From CAYJLC01 sp964370735 (GTDB lineage: Bacteria; Bacillota; Clostridia; Oscillospirales; Butyricicoccaceae), in contig CAYJLC010000024.1 of the NCBI GenBank assembly GCA_964370735.1, forward strand, positions 1 to 30,418: a DNA stretch of 30,418 nt. Reading direction: 5' to 3'. A program made the position numbers and the translations under genes. Below, piece by piece: positions 1-8,219 of this stretch. The notes under the pieces are model-generated. The model searched no databases. It saw only the letters and a program-made list of their open reading frames with translations, and was not told where the DNA came from. The first letter of the stretch is position 1; every line of letters starts with the position of its first letter.

Positions 1-299
1 TATAAATCATTCCAGTAAATTATATCATAAAGCACAGCATTTATGATATAATATAAACAAATATGATAGAAGTTTGTAACTTTAAACACTTTAAGTCGTA
101 TTTTTGCTGAAAGTGTTTATATTATAAATCATTCCAGTAAATTATATCATAAAGCACAGCATTTATGATATAATATAAACAAATATGATAGAAGTTTGTA
201 ACTTTAAACACTTTAAGTCGTATTTTTGCTGAAAGTGTTTATATTATAAATCATTCCAGTAAATTATATCATAAAGCACAGCATTTATGATATAATATA
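1..299. repeat. 122-bp tandem direct repeat, about 2.45 copies
   Basis: Two identical 122-bp copies (1-122 and 123-244) are followed by a partial third (245-299) that diverges just after its promoter motif. Each copy holds a 12-bp perfect inverted repeat, TTATATCATAAA / TTTATGATATAA with an 8-nt spacer (20-51 in copy 1), and a 10-bp inverted repeat, TAAACACTTT / AAAGTGTTTA (83-92 and 110-119 in copy 1). The first palindrome overlaps an extended -10 motif. The array touches the window edge, so the true copy number is unknown. No gene was found in 1-359. Confidence 0.95.
288..296 (+). promoter_or_regulatory. Extended -10 promoter (TGATATAAT) for the HD-GYP/kinase operon
   Basis: TGATATAAT fits the extended -10 pattern TGnTATAAT. 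There is no good -35, which such promoters tolerate. The same motif recurs at 44-52 and 166-174 in the other repeat copies. This copy is nearest the gene and predicts a leader of about 57 nt. The motif overlaps the right arm of the palindrome at 264-295, so a repressor could bind there; that is inference. Confidence 0.6.
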
Positions 300-359
300 G
301 ATAAGTGTAACAAAAGTTATTTATTTACATATAAAGCGTCGTTAGTGAGGTAGATTTTA

Positions 360-1424
360 ATGATTAAGGAAAAAAGAAAAATTGTGATTGTGGACGATAA
401 TGTCACGAATTTAAGCATTGCAAGGAAGGCACTTTGCGATGAATATGCGGTTGTGCTTATTAAAGATGGTGCGATGGCTTTAGCAGAAATTCCTAAAATT
501 AAACCCGATCTTATACTTTTAGACGTAGAAATGCCAGGGCTTAGCGGTTTTGATGTTATAAAGAGTATCAAAAGAGAAATGCCAGAGCCTTTGTGTAGCA
601 TCCCTGTAATTTTCTTAACTGCAAAGGACGATGGTGAAAGTGAGTTTGAAGGGCTTAATTTAGGTGCAGTTGACTATGTAATAAAACCATTTTCAACAGC
701 TTTGCTTAAAAAAAGAGTAGAACTTCATCTAAAACTTTATGATTACAGTACAAATTTGCAAACTATTGTTGAAGAAAAGACTTCGCATATAAAAGAACTT
801 CAGTATGCTATCGTATATGCACTTGCAGAAATGGTTGAAAGACGAGATCACCATACAGGCGGGCATATTAATCGTACAAGTAAGTATCTTAAAACTATGC
901 TTAATCAAATTTTCAGCGATGGGGCATATAAAGATGACCTTGAAAATATAGATGTCGAGCTTTATTCTCATGCGTCACAAATGCATGATGTAGGAAAAAT
1001 ATGTATTTCAGACACAATTTTGCTTAAAGAAGGCAATTTGAACAATGATGAATTTGAAAAAATGAAAGAACACACAATATTTGGAAGTGAAATTCTTCGT
1101 TCAGCAATGAGCAATGCAAAAGAGGCAGCTTTTTTAGAGGTTGCAGAAGTTTTTGCAATGGCGCACCATGAAAAGTGGAATGGCACAGGATATCCTCAAA
1201 AATTAAAAGGCGAAGAAATACCTATCGGTGGTAGAATTATGGCTATCGTTGACGCTTATGATGCAATAACCTCTAAGCGACCATACAAAGTAGCGAAAAC
1301 GCATGAACAAGCTGTGGAAATCATTAAAAATGACAGTGGTTCTCATTTCGACCCACTTTTAGTCGAGAGTTTTCTAGCAGTAGCAGATAATTTTAAAAGC
1401 ATAGCAAATGATGAAGAAAAATAA
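360..1424 (+). CDS. Response regulator with REC and HD-GYP domains (c-di-GMP phosphodiesterase)
   Basis: This 354-residue cytoplasmic protein joins a receiver domain (about 6-125) to an HD-GYP domain (about 145-345), the class that hydrolyses cyclic di-GMP. The receiver keeps the acidic pair D12/D13, phospho-acceptor D55, T87 and K109. The HD-GYP part shows ERRDHHTGGH at 160-169, HDVGK at 209-213, HHEKWNGTGYP at 269-279 and RIMAIVDAYDAI at 292-303, so the metal ligands and the GYP signature look intact. GTGAGG lies 9 nt before the ATG. The hybrid kinase starts 18 nt downstream, so the two are almost certainly an operon and the kinase is the likely phosphate donor through its Hpt domain. The output presumably lowers c-di-GMP and so affects motility, adhesion or biofilm; the target is not visible. 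Confidence 0.93.
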   Translation: MIKEKRKIVIVDDNVTNLSIARKALCDEYAVVLIKDGAMALAEIPKIKPDLILLDVEMPGLSGFDVIKSIKREMPEPLCSIPVIFLTAKDDGESEFEGLNLGAVDYVIKPFSTALLKKRVELHLKLYDYSTNLQTIVEEKTSHIKELQYAIVYALAEMVERRDHHTGGHINRTSKYLKTMLNQIFSDGAYKDDLENIDVELYSHASQMHDVGKICISDTILLKEGNLNNDEFEKMKEHTIFGSEILRSAMSNAKEAAFLEVAEVFAMAHHEKWNGTGYPQKLKGEEIPIGGRIMAIVDAYDAITSKRPYKVAKTHEQAVEIIKNDSGSHFDPLLVESFLAVADNFKSIANDEEK

Positions 1425-1442
1425 AATTTTCGGAGGAAGAAA

Positions 1443-4400
1443 ATGGTTGATATTTTTAGAAATATAAAAGCATCAGATGTAGTAGAATCCATAGAAATCC
1501 ATGGCATAGGTGGGTTTGCGTGGGATATTAAAAGAGACCGCGTTATGTATAGCCAAGAATGGGCAAGGATTTTAGGATATGAATTAAATGAAATTGACCC
1601 ATCACGTGAAACTTGGAAAAAAGTGCTTCATACAGAAGATTATCAGTATTCGCAACAAAGTCTTCGCAATTATTTAGCAGGAAAATCTCCGATTTATGAT
1701 GCAGAGTTTAGATTAGTAAGAAAAGATGGCGAAATCATATATGGTAGAGCAAAAGGAAATATTACTGAGTTTGACGAGGACGGAAAGCCTGCTATTTTTT
1801 GTGGAGTATTACAAGATGTAACCGACATGAAAAACGCCGAAAAGCGTATTCTTGAAAGTGAGCAAACAGCCAAATTTGTTATTGAAACTGCGGAAATTGG
1901 CATCTGGGATTGGGATATGAAAACAGGTCTTCTATCATACAATGACCAGTTTTTGGAAATGTATGGATATACTCGTGAAAATACCAATGGTACAGTCGAG
2001 GAATTAGAATCAAGACATTATCCACCTGATATGCCTGCTGTTGCAAAATCTAGAGAGCAACTTATCACCGGACAAGCCGAGAAATATCAGGGAGATGCAC
2101 GTCTTATACATGCAGACGGTAGCTTAATTTGGACAAGGGTTACAGGTAAGGTTGCAAAAAGAGATGAAAACGGAGTACCTACGCGTATAATCGGTGGCTG
2201 TGTTAACATTAATGAACTTAAAAAATCACAAGATAAACTAGAACTTGCGCTTGAGTCGCTAGAAATTCATCAGGCACAACTTGAAGCCGAAATTGACAGA
2301 AGAACAAAAGATTTAGTGGATAGAGATAAACTTTTAATCGCTGTAAATGAAGTTTCAAGAAAGCTACTTTCGCTAGAAGACTATAACGAATACGAAAGCG
2401 TCACGTCTGAATGTCTTGAAATTGTTGCAAATGCATTTGATGTATGTGAGATTAGCCTGTGGCGACTTGCTATGCACAATGAAAAGAAATATACTTATGT
2501 AGAACATTCATTTTCAAATGGACTAAAAGTCAATTTTGACACATCGCAAATGCACGAAATTATCGAAGAGCTACCTGATGATAATGCGGCATCGTATATC
2601 ACTGAAAATGGTAATATAATTATTTCTCTCTCAACAATTGATAAAAGTTATCTTAAACATATCGAGAAAAAGAATACAGTAATAGAAGATTTTCTGCACA
2701 AAGTTCCAAAAGAACTTCAAGATGCTATGAAACCGTTTACAAGCAGATATAATACATTCCTTCTTGCACCTGTTTATGTTGGCGATGACCTTTTTGGCTA
2801 TGTTGCGTTAAGTGATGTAAAAGCAAATATGACTTTGAGCGAGGCTCAAGAAAAAATGCTACTTATGGTAGGTAATATGTTTTCAACTTCGCGTAGAAAA
2901 TATGAACTAGATGAAAAACTTCGCATTGCTCACGAAGAAGCAATTTTAAGCTCGAAAGCAAAATCAAGTTTCCTTGCAAATATGAGTCACGAAATTCGTA
3001 CACCACTAAACGCGATTTTAGGTATGTCGGAAATTATTGTTCGCGAGAGCAAAGGGGACACAAGCGAAGAATATGCAAAAGAAATTAAAAATGCGAGTGA
3101 AAGCCTGTTATCTATTATAAATGATATCTTAGACCTTTCGAAAATCGAGTCAGGCAAGCTAGAAATTGTGTCGGTTGATTATTACATAACATCGCTTTTA
3201 AACGACATTATCGGATTATCAAAAGTAAGACTTGAAGATAAACCTGTGATACTGACAACGTTTATAGACAGTAAAATTCCAGCGATTTTGCATGGTGATG
3301 AAATTCGTATCAAGCAAATTTTAATAAATATTTTAAGTAATGCGATTAAATTCACGCATGAAGGAAATATTGATATGTCGGTGACTTCGGACTTTTCAGA
3401 TGGCACTGCTAAGTTAAAATTTGTTATAACTGACACAGGTATCGGTATTAAAAAAGACGACATGGAAAAACTTTTTATGCAATTCGAACGTGTCGACACT
3501 AAGAAAAATCGCAATATCGAGGGAACAGGTCTTGGGCTTGCTATCACAAAACAACTTTGCGAAATGATGGGTGGGTCGATTAAAGTTGAGAGTGAATTAG
3601 GAAAAGGTTCGAAATTTACAGTGATTATTCCACAGACTTATGACGAATATTTGCCAATCGTGTCTATTCCGACTACGAACAATATTCTAGTATACGAAGC
3701 GCGTGAATTATATGCCGAATCAATCAAAGATTCTATCCAAAATTTAGGCTCAAAATGCGTGGTTTGTGCTAATCAATCAGAACTTATAAATATTCTAAAT
3801 GATCAAGATTTTGATTACCTATTTGTGCCTACTGTCCACCTTTCAAAAATCAAAAAACTAAAAGAAGTTTCGAACAATGATTTTGATATAGTTCTTGTGA
3901 CCGACCCGGGCGATACTATAATTTATCGTGACACTATTACAGCAAACTTGCCACTAAACTGCTTGCAATTATCTTCTGTTTTCGGGCATAGCGATTTACT
4001 TGTGGAAACAAAAACAAAAATTCGTCACTTTGTTGCACCAGAGGCGAAAATTCTTATTGTTGACGATAACCAAGTAAATTTAAAAGTTGCCTCTGGGCTT
4101 ATGGCGCCATATAAATTCAATATTGACACTGCGATAAATGGTGCGATTGCTGTTGAAAAAGTGAAAAATAATGAGTATGATGTCGTGTTTATGGACCACA
4201 TGATGCCAGAGATGGACGGTATTGACGCTACTATCGCTATCAGAAAACTTCATGGAGATTATTTTGCAAATCTTCCGATAATAGCACTAACTGCGAACGC
4301 GTTAGTAGGTGCGAGAGAACTTTTTGTTAATGAAGGTATGAACGATTTCCTTGCAAAACCTATCGAAATGCAAAAACTTCACAGTGCATTACTTCAGTGG

Positions 4401-5069
4401 ATTCCGAAAGAAAAAATAACATTTGTGTCTATTAAAGATGACGAAGACGATAGTGGTTCAGATATTTCTATTAGCATAGATGGTATTGATACATCAGCGG
4501 GAATACGCCTAATTGGTGGTAATATTGATGATTATTTCGATGTTTTATCGTCGTTTTACAATGATGGTGTTCAAAAAGTTAAAGCAATTCCAAAGTCACT
4601 TAATTTACAAGATATGAATTCATATAGAATCGATGTTCATGCAGTTAAAAGTGCGTCAGCATCTATCGGTGCTATGAATTTATCAGAACTTGCGAAAAAT
4701 CTTGAAAATGCATCTATTAAAGAAGATATTGAGTATATAGAGGCAAATACGGATAATTTTATATATACTTATGAGAAAATTTTAGATGCAATTAAAGAGA
4801 AATTAAGCACAAGAAACACAGATGTTCTAGATAAATCAATGGGAGAAATAGCATTTTTAAATGCGCATCTCGACACCCTTTCAGACGCGTTAGATTTGCT
4901 AGACATAGATATTATTGAACAAACATTGGAAGAATGTATGAAATTTGAATGGAAAGGCGAGATAAATAACCTTTTAATGAGTATTAAAGAATTTACAGAT
5001 GCATTTGAATATTATAACGCACGTCCACCGTTTGATGAGATTAAAGTAGAAATTTCAAAAAATTATTAA
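1443..5069 (+). CDS. Cytoplasmic hybrid sensor histidine kinase (PAS-PAS-GAF-like-HisKA-HATPase-REC-Hpt)
   Basis: This 1208-residue kinase has no signal peptide or membrane segment, so it should sense a cytosolic cue. Two PAS domains with PAC-like ends lie at about 20-130 and 145-260, then a coiled coil (260-295) and a GAF-like region (300-480). The H-box is NMSHEIRTPLN with H516. The ATPase domain shows the N-box around N633, DTGIGI at 664-669 and GTGLGLA at 694-700. A segment at about 745-855 looks like a receiver fold without acidic pocket or acceptor Asp. A complete receiver follows (D918, T950, K972), then an Hpt domain with H1066 in HAVKSASASIGA. This gives the full His-Asp-His chain of a phosphorelay, with the REC-HD-GYP protein upstream as the natural final acceptor. 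GGAGGA precedes the ATG. The signal is unknown. Confidence 0.93.
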   Translation: MVDIFRNIKASDVVESIEIHGIGGFAWDIKRDRVMYSQEWARILGYELNEIDPSRETWKKVLHTEDYQYSQQSLRNYLAGKSPIYDAEFRLVRKDGEIIYGRAKGNITEFDEDGKPAIFCGVLQDVTDMKNAEKRILESEQTAKFVIETAEIGIWDWDMKTGLLSYNDQFLEMYGYTRENTNGTVEELESRHYPPDMPAVAKSREQLITGQAEKYQGDARLIHADGSLIWTRVTGKVAKRDENGVPTRIIGGCVNINELKKSQDKLELALESLEIHQAQLEAEIDRRTKDLVDRDKLLIAVNEVSRKLLSLEDYNEYESVTSECLEIVANAFDVCEISLWRLAMHNEKKYTYVEHSFSNGLKVNFDTSQMHEIIEELPDDNAASYITENGNIIISLSTIDKSYLKHIEKKNTVIEDFLHKVPKELQDAMKPFTSRYNTFLLAPVYVGDDLFGYVALSDVKANMTLSEAQEKMLLMVGNMFSTSRRKYELDEKLRIAHEEAILSSKAKSSFLANMSHEIRTPLNAILGMSEIIVRESKGDTSEEYAKEIKNASESLLSIINDILDLSKIESGKLEIVSVDYYITSLLNDIIGLSKVRLEDKPVILTTFIDSKIPAILHGDEIRIKQILINILSNAIKFTHEGNIDMSVTSDFSDGTAKLKFVITDTGIGIKKDDMEKLFMQFERVDTKKNRNIEGTGLGLAITKQLCEMMGGSIKVESELGKGSKFTVIIPQTYDEYLPIVSIPTTNNILVYEARELYAESIKDSIQNLGSKCVVCANQSELINILNDQDFDYLFVPTVHLSKIKKLKEVSNNDFDIVLVTDPGDTIIYRDTITANLPLNCLQLSSVFGHSDLLVETKTKIRHFVAPEAKILIVDDNQVNLKVASGLMAPYKFNIDTAINGAIAVEKVKNNEYDVVFMDHMMPEMDGIDATIAIRKLHGDYFANLPIIALTANALVGARELFVNEGMNDFLAKPIEMQKLHSALLQWIPKEKITFVSIKDDEDDSGSDISISIDGIDTSAGIRLIGGNIDDYFDVLSSFYNDGVQKVKAIPKSLNLQDMNSYRIDVHAVKSASASIGAMNLSELAKNLENASIKEDIEYIEANTDNFIYTYEKILDAIKEKLSTRNTDVLDKSMGEIAFLNAHLDTLSDALDLLDIDIIEQTLEECMKFEWKGEINNLLMSIKEFTDAFEYYNARPPFDEIKVEISKNY

Positions 5070-5075
5070 AAAAAG

Positions 5076-5128
5076 AAAACCGACTTTCTAAAGTTAGAGA
5101 AAATCTAACGATAGGAAGTCGGTTTTTT
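5076..5128. terminator. Bidirectional intrinsic terminator
   Basis: AAAACCGACTTTCTA (5076-5090) pairs with TAGGAAGTCGGTTTT (5112-5126), with one wobble pair. An inner GTTAGA / TCTAAC stem extends the hairpin. T runs on the right for plus-strand transcripts and A runs on the left serve both convergent genes, the kinase and the SGNH hydrolase. Confidence 0.9.
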
Positions 5129-5131
5129 GTA

Positions 5132-5776
5132 CTAAGATTTTATGGCTAAAATTTCAAGTATTGTTTTTTGTAGCGCTTTGGCTAAAATTTTGTGTGAGTT
5201 TTCATCCAAGTGCACAAAGTCATCGTCACTTGTGCTTACAAATTTTCCAGCATCTAAAAAATGACAGCCTAGATTATGACAAACGTCTTCATATAAAGGT
5301 GCGAGTTCGTAGGATTTTTCAGAACAGCCGTAGCCCATTGTTCTAAGCGCTGGGTTTTTGTAGATTTCTTTTCTTATTGGGGCAGGGCAAACGACTAAAA
5401 TATTTGGGGTATTTTTTTCAAAAGCGATTGAAGTCGACTGGATTTTTTGCAATAATTTAGTTAAACCTAGCGCAATTACATTAGAATTTGCACTAAATCT
5501 TTCTTTTGTGTCGTTTGTTCCTAGCATTACTATGACTAAATCGAGTGGTTCGTGGGACATTAGACAAGGTTCTATGTATCTAATTCCAGATAAACCATAG
5601 GTGATAGGGTCGTCGAAAACGGTGGTTCTGCCAGAAAGCCCTTCTTCGATGATATTAAAATTTTCGCCTAAAAGCTGTTGTAAAATGCCTGTATATCGAG
5701 TGTTTTTGTCAAAACGAGTACCGTTTTTAGGGTTGAACCCATGTGTGTTTGAGTCGCCAAAGCAAAGTATATTCAT
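5132..5776 (-). CDS. SGNH-family esterase/acyltransferase (arylesterase-like)
   Basis: A 214-residue SGNH (GDSL-like) hydrolase, usual length for the family, without a signal peptide. The blocks are present: GDSN with nucleophile S9, the EEGLSGRTT segment with G46, GTND with N88, and the D186-x-x-H189 pair in DDDFVHL. Overall layout, including the RTT and LGTNDTK stretches, resembles the mycobacterial arylesterase/acyltransferase MsAcT as I recall it. Family members deacylate small esters. The gene is transcribed away from the sialic acid operon from a promoter only about 40 bp from that operon's own -35 box, so sialate O-deacetylation is a reasonable but unproven role. AGGAG lies 7 nt before the ATG. 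Confidence 0.88.
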   Translation of the reverse strand: MNILCFGDSNTHGFNPKNGTRFDKNTRYTGILQQLLGENFNIIEEGLSGRTTVFDDPITYGLSGIRYIEPCLMSHEPLDLVIVMLGTNDTKERFSANSNVIALGLTKLLQKIQSTSIAFEKNTPNILVVCPAPIRKEIYKNPALRTMGYGCSEKSYELAPLYEDVCHNLGCHFLDAGKFVSTSDDDFVHLDENSHKILAKALQKTILEILAIKS

Positions 5777-5810
5777 GTTTTATCTCCTAAAATAATTATA
5801 GAATATCATA

Positions 5811-5839
5811 ATTATATAATTTGAATTGTTTCGTGTCAA
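5811..5839 (-). promoter_or_regulatory. Consensus sigma-A promoter of the SGNH esterase gene
   Basis: On the minus strand TTGACA (5834-5839) is separated by exactly 17 nt from TATAAT (5811-5816), a match at all 12 positions. The predicted start leaves a short leader of about 30 nt carrying AGGAG. A perfect promoter usually needs a repressor; the AT-rich near-palindrome at 5845-5871 between the two divergent promoters is a candidate site. Confidence 0.85.
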
Positions 5840-5881
5840 GCGCTAAAATAAAAAAATATTTTTTTTATTTTCAAAAAACTA

Positions 5882-5910
5882 TTGCATTTTATGGAAATAA
5901 ATGTTATAAT
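5882..5910 (+). promoter_or_regulatory. Sigma-A promoter of the sialic acid operon
   Basis: TTGCAT (5882-5887), a 17-nt spacer and TATAAT (5905-5910) form a good promoter. An A/T-tract near-palindrome (5845-5871) lies just upstream and could act as an UP element or operator. The predicted leader is about 128 nt (to 6044). I see no riboswitch in it; a short CCAGT...ACTGG pairing is too weak to call. Confidence 0.78.
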
Positions 5911-6044
5911 CATAGCATAAGATAAATAATAGATAAAAACGCACAAGAAATACCAGTAATTATTGTACAAAAGAAACAAAAATAAAAAACTGGCATAAAA
6001 AAATGTCTTGGGTGTTTTTTTCAAAATCTAAGAAAGGATTAAAA

Positions 6045-6494
6045 ATGGATACATTATTTTTCGAAAAAATTTTTCTAGACAAAGATATATTGAAAAGTAT
6101 TGAACTTTGTAGGAAATATATTGTGGAAAATGATTTAAGCAAAGCGTCGAACGGAAGTTACATAATTAATTCAGATGTTTTTGTAAATATTTTCGAGTAT
6201 AATACCGATGAAGAAGAAAATAGAATTTTCGAGGCACATAGGCAATATATCGATTTGCATTATGTAATTAGTGGTGAAGAGATGGTAGCATCATCATATA
6301 TTTCCGAAATGGATGTAGGTGAATATCACGAAGACAATGATTATTTAGAAGTAAACGGAAAAGCAAATACGAAATCAAAGCTAAAACAAGGCGATTTGAT
6401 TTTGTGGTTACCGTTTGAGGCGCACAAAACAGGAATAGTTTTAGAAAAGCAAGTCAAAGTTAAAAAAGCTGTATTTAAAATTAAAATACATTAA
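6045..6494 (+). CDS. YhcH/YjgK/YiaL family protein (NanQ-like, probable sialic acid anomerase)
   Basis: A 149-residue protein of the YhcH/YjgK/YiaL (DUF386) beta-barrel family, full length for the family. Recognisable blocks are EAHRQYIDLHYVISGEE, the EYHEDNDY segment and LWLPFEAHKTGI, which carry the His/Glu residues thought to bind metal and sugar. The E. coli relative YhcH (NanQ) is linked to sialic acid use and proposed to speed anomer interconversion of N-acetylneuraminate. I chose the ATG at 6045 because AGAAAGGA sits 6 nt upstream and the family N-terminus matches; the ATG at 6003 has no ribosome site and adds 14 atypical residues. As first gene of the nan operon, its place agrees with that role. 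Confidence 0.85.
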   Translation: MDTLFFEKIFLDKDILKSIELCRKYIVENDLSKASNGSYIINSDVFVNIFEYNTDEEENRIFEAHRQYIDLHYVISGEEMVASSYISEMDVGEYHEDNDYLEVNGKANTKSKLKQGDLILWLPFEAHKTGIVLEKQVKVKKAVFKIKIH

Positions 6495-6516
6495 ATGAAA
6501 GAAGAGGTATGCGAAA

Positions 6517-8154
6517 ATGAAAAAAAGAATTATTTCTATGATGTTACTTTCTGCTATGCTTTTATCAGCATGTACAGGAAACCCAGTGACTACACCTGAA
6601 AATGAAACAACGGGTGAAACTACAACGGAAACAACAGAAACTACGGAAACTTCTAGTGATGAAAAAATCCTTTATACTAATGGTGGACCAGAAGAATTTT
6701 TTGAAGCTCCTTGGTTAAATCCAGGAACATTTGTATACAACAGAGTTTTATACGATAGACTTCTTGCAGCAGATGAAAATTTAACTCCAATAACTGGCGA
6801 AGGTCAACTTGCTGAATCTTTTGAAGTATCAGAAGATGGAATGGAAATTGTTTTCAACATTAGAGAAGATGCAAAATGGCACGATGGCGAACCTGTTACT
6901 CCACAAGATATCAAATGGAGTGTTGAATATGCACTACAAGCGCCAGGCGTAAACTCAGTGTTTAAATCAACGTTCGAAGCTATCTCGGAAATGACAGTAG
7001 ACGGAAATTCGCTTACAGTTACATTTGGAACACTTGCTCCAGATGCACTATTAGCGTTTAGCCAATTCTCTCCACTTCCAGAAAAATATTTCGTGGATGT
7101 TGACCCAAGTGTAATGCAACAAGCTGAATTCTTCCAAAGCCCAGTGGGTTCTGGTCCTTTTGAAATTGAAGAAGTTCAAATGAATAACTACACTACATTA
7201 AAAGGTTTTGATGAATATTGGGATGGCGTAGCCGATTTCTCAATTCAATTAAGCCCAAGCCCTGGCGATAGTGATCCAAACTTTGTAACTAATGCTCGTG
7301 CAGGACAGTTAGACTACGGATACACAAAAAGTTTCGCCGATGTTAAGGCGCTTTCAGAGGTAGAAGGAATTAATATCGAGCAAGTAGACGTTCGTTATAC
7401 AAGATTATTCTACTTAAACAAATTTGACGATAAAGACGGAAATGAATCTCCTTTAGCAGATGAAAAAGTACGTCAAGCATTAAGATATGCTCTAGATTTA
7501 CCTACTATTTTAGAAGGTATTTTCGAAGGTTCTGCTGTTGCAGCTCCAAGTTTAAACCCAGAAGCATTATCAGAACTTAATAATTACGACTATGACCCAG
7601 AACTTGCAAAACAACTTTTAGCAGAAGCTGGTTGGGATCCAAATACTGAAATTGATTTAGTTTATTACTACACTGACCAACAAACAGTCGATTTCTTAAC
7701 TATTATTCAATTCTACTGGAGCGAAGTTGGAGTTAAAATGAATTTCCGTTTAGTTGAAGGCGATTTAGGAACAATTTTATGGGAAGCTCCTGCTGACCCT
7801 GTAAATGGACCATCTGCTGTTGATTGGGATATCGCTTATGCTGCAAATGCTGCATTATCACTTCACGAATACTACGACCGTTATCAAACAGGATATAGCA
7901 TAAATTCACATACACCTGGCGACCCTGTATTAGATGATTTAATCATTGCAACTAATAGCACATTAGACCCTGTGGAAGCAGAAGAAGCGTTCCGCGAGCT
8001 TCAAATTTTCGAAAACGAAACTTTATTTGCAATGCCTTTATATTATCAACCTGTATTTGTAATTACAAGTGATAAAATAGTAGAAGGAATTCCAGAAATG
8101 GGTAACCCACAATTTAACTACAATTGGAATATCCAAAACTGGGTTTTAGAATAG
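6517..8154 (+). CDS. Family 5 extracellular solute-binding lipoprotein of the ABC importer
   Basis: A 545-residue SBP_bac_5 (peptide/nickel-type) binding protein. The N-terminus is a lipoprotein signal with lipobox LSAC (C19), followed by a Thr/Glu-rich flexible linker to about residue 47. Family landmarks include the AKWHDGEPVTPQDIKWSVEY block near residue 115 and the VRQALRYALDLPTI block near 320. It delivers substrate to the permeases encoded just downstream. Members bind peptides, nickel-chelates or oligosaccharides, and at least one such system (Haemophilus ducreyi Sat) carries sialic acid. Position between nanQ- and nanE-type genes suggests sialic acid or a sialylated compound as ligand; a peptide substrate remains possible. 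AAGAAGAGG precedes the ATG. Confidence 0.92.
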   Translation: MKKRIISMMLLSAMLLSACTGNPVTTPENETTGETTTETTETTETSSDEKILYTNGGPEEFFEAPWLNPGTFVYNRVLYDRLLAADENLTPITGEGQLAESFEVSEDGMEIVFNIREDAKWHDGEPVTPQDIKWSVEYALQAPGVNSVFKSTFEAISEMTVDGNSLTVTFGTLAPDALLAFSQFSPLPEKYFVDVDPSVMQQAEFFQSPVGSGPFEIEEVQMNNYTTLKGFDEYWDGVADFSIQLSPSPGDSDPNFVTNARAGQLDYGYTKSFADVKALSEVEGINIEQVDVRYTRLFYLNKFDDKDGNESPLADEKVRQALRYALDLPTILEGIFEGSAVAAPSLNPEALSELNNYDYDPELAKQLLAEAGWDPNTEIDLVYYYTDQQTVDFLTIIQFYWSEVGVKMNFRLVEGDLGTILWEAPADPVNGPSAVDWDIAYAANAALSLHEYYDRYQTGYSINSHTPGDPVLDDLIIATNSTLDPVEAEEAFRELQIFENETLFAMPLYYQPVFVITSDKIVEGIPEMGNPQFNYNWNIQNWVLE

Positions 8155-8161
8155 TTTATTT

Positions 8162-8201
8162 AAAATAGAAAAGGTAGATTAGTTTACCTTTTCTATTTTT
8201 T
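8162..8201 (+). terminator. Intra-operon stem-loop with T-run (partial terminator or mRNA stabiliser)
   Basis: A perfect 15-bp stem, AAAATAGAAAAGGTA (8162-8176) with TACCTTTTCTATTTT (8185-8199), has an 8-nt loop and ends in six T (8196-8201). It stands between the binding-protein gene and the permease genes. Such structures typically let the binding protein be made in excess over membrane and ATPase subunits. Confidence 0.85.
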
Positions 8202-8219
8202 AAAAGAAAGAAGGGCAAA

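Noticed and set aside
1..299. Tandem repeats as a CRISPR array
   Set aside because: Units are 122 bp, contiguous and identical, with no unique spacers.
301..359. c-di-GMP or other riboswitch before the HD-GYP gene
   Set aside because: The leader is short and shows no conserved aptamer features or terminator hairpin.
5830..5850. Catabolite (cre) site in the esterase/nan control region
   Set aside because: CG-centred stretches here miss several conserved cre positions.
6003..6044. Upstream ATG for the NanQ-like gene
   Set aside because: No ribosome site, and 14 extra residues not expected in the family; ATG 6045 has AGAAAGGA.
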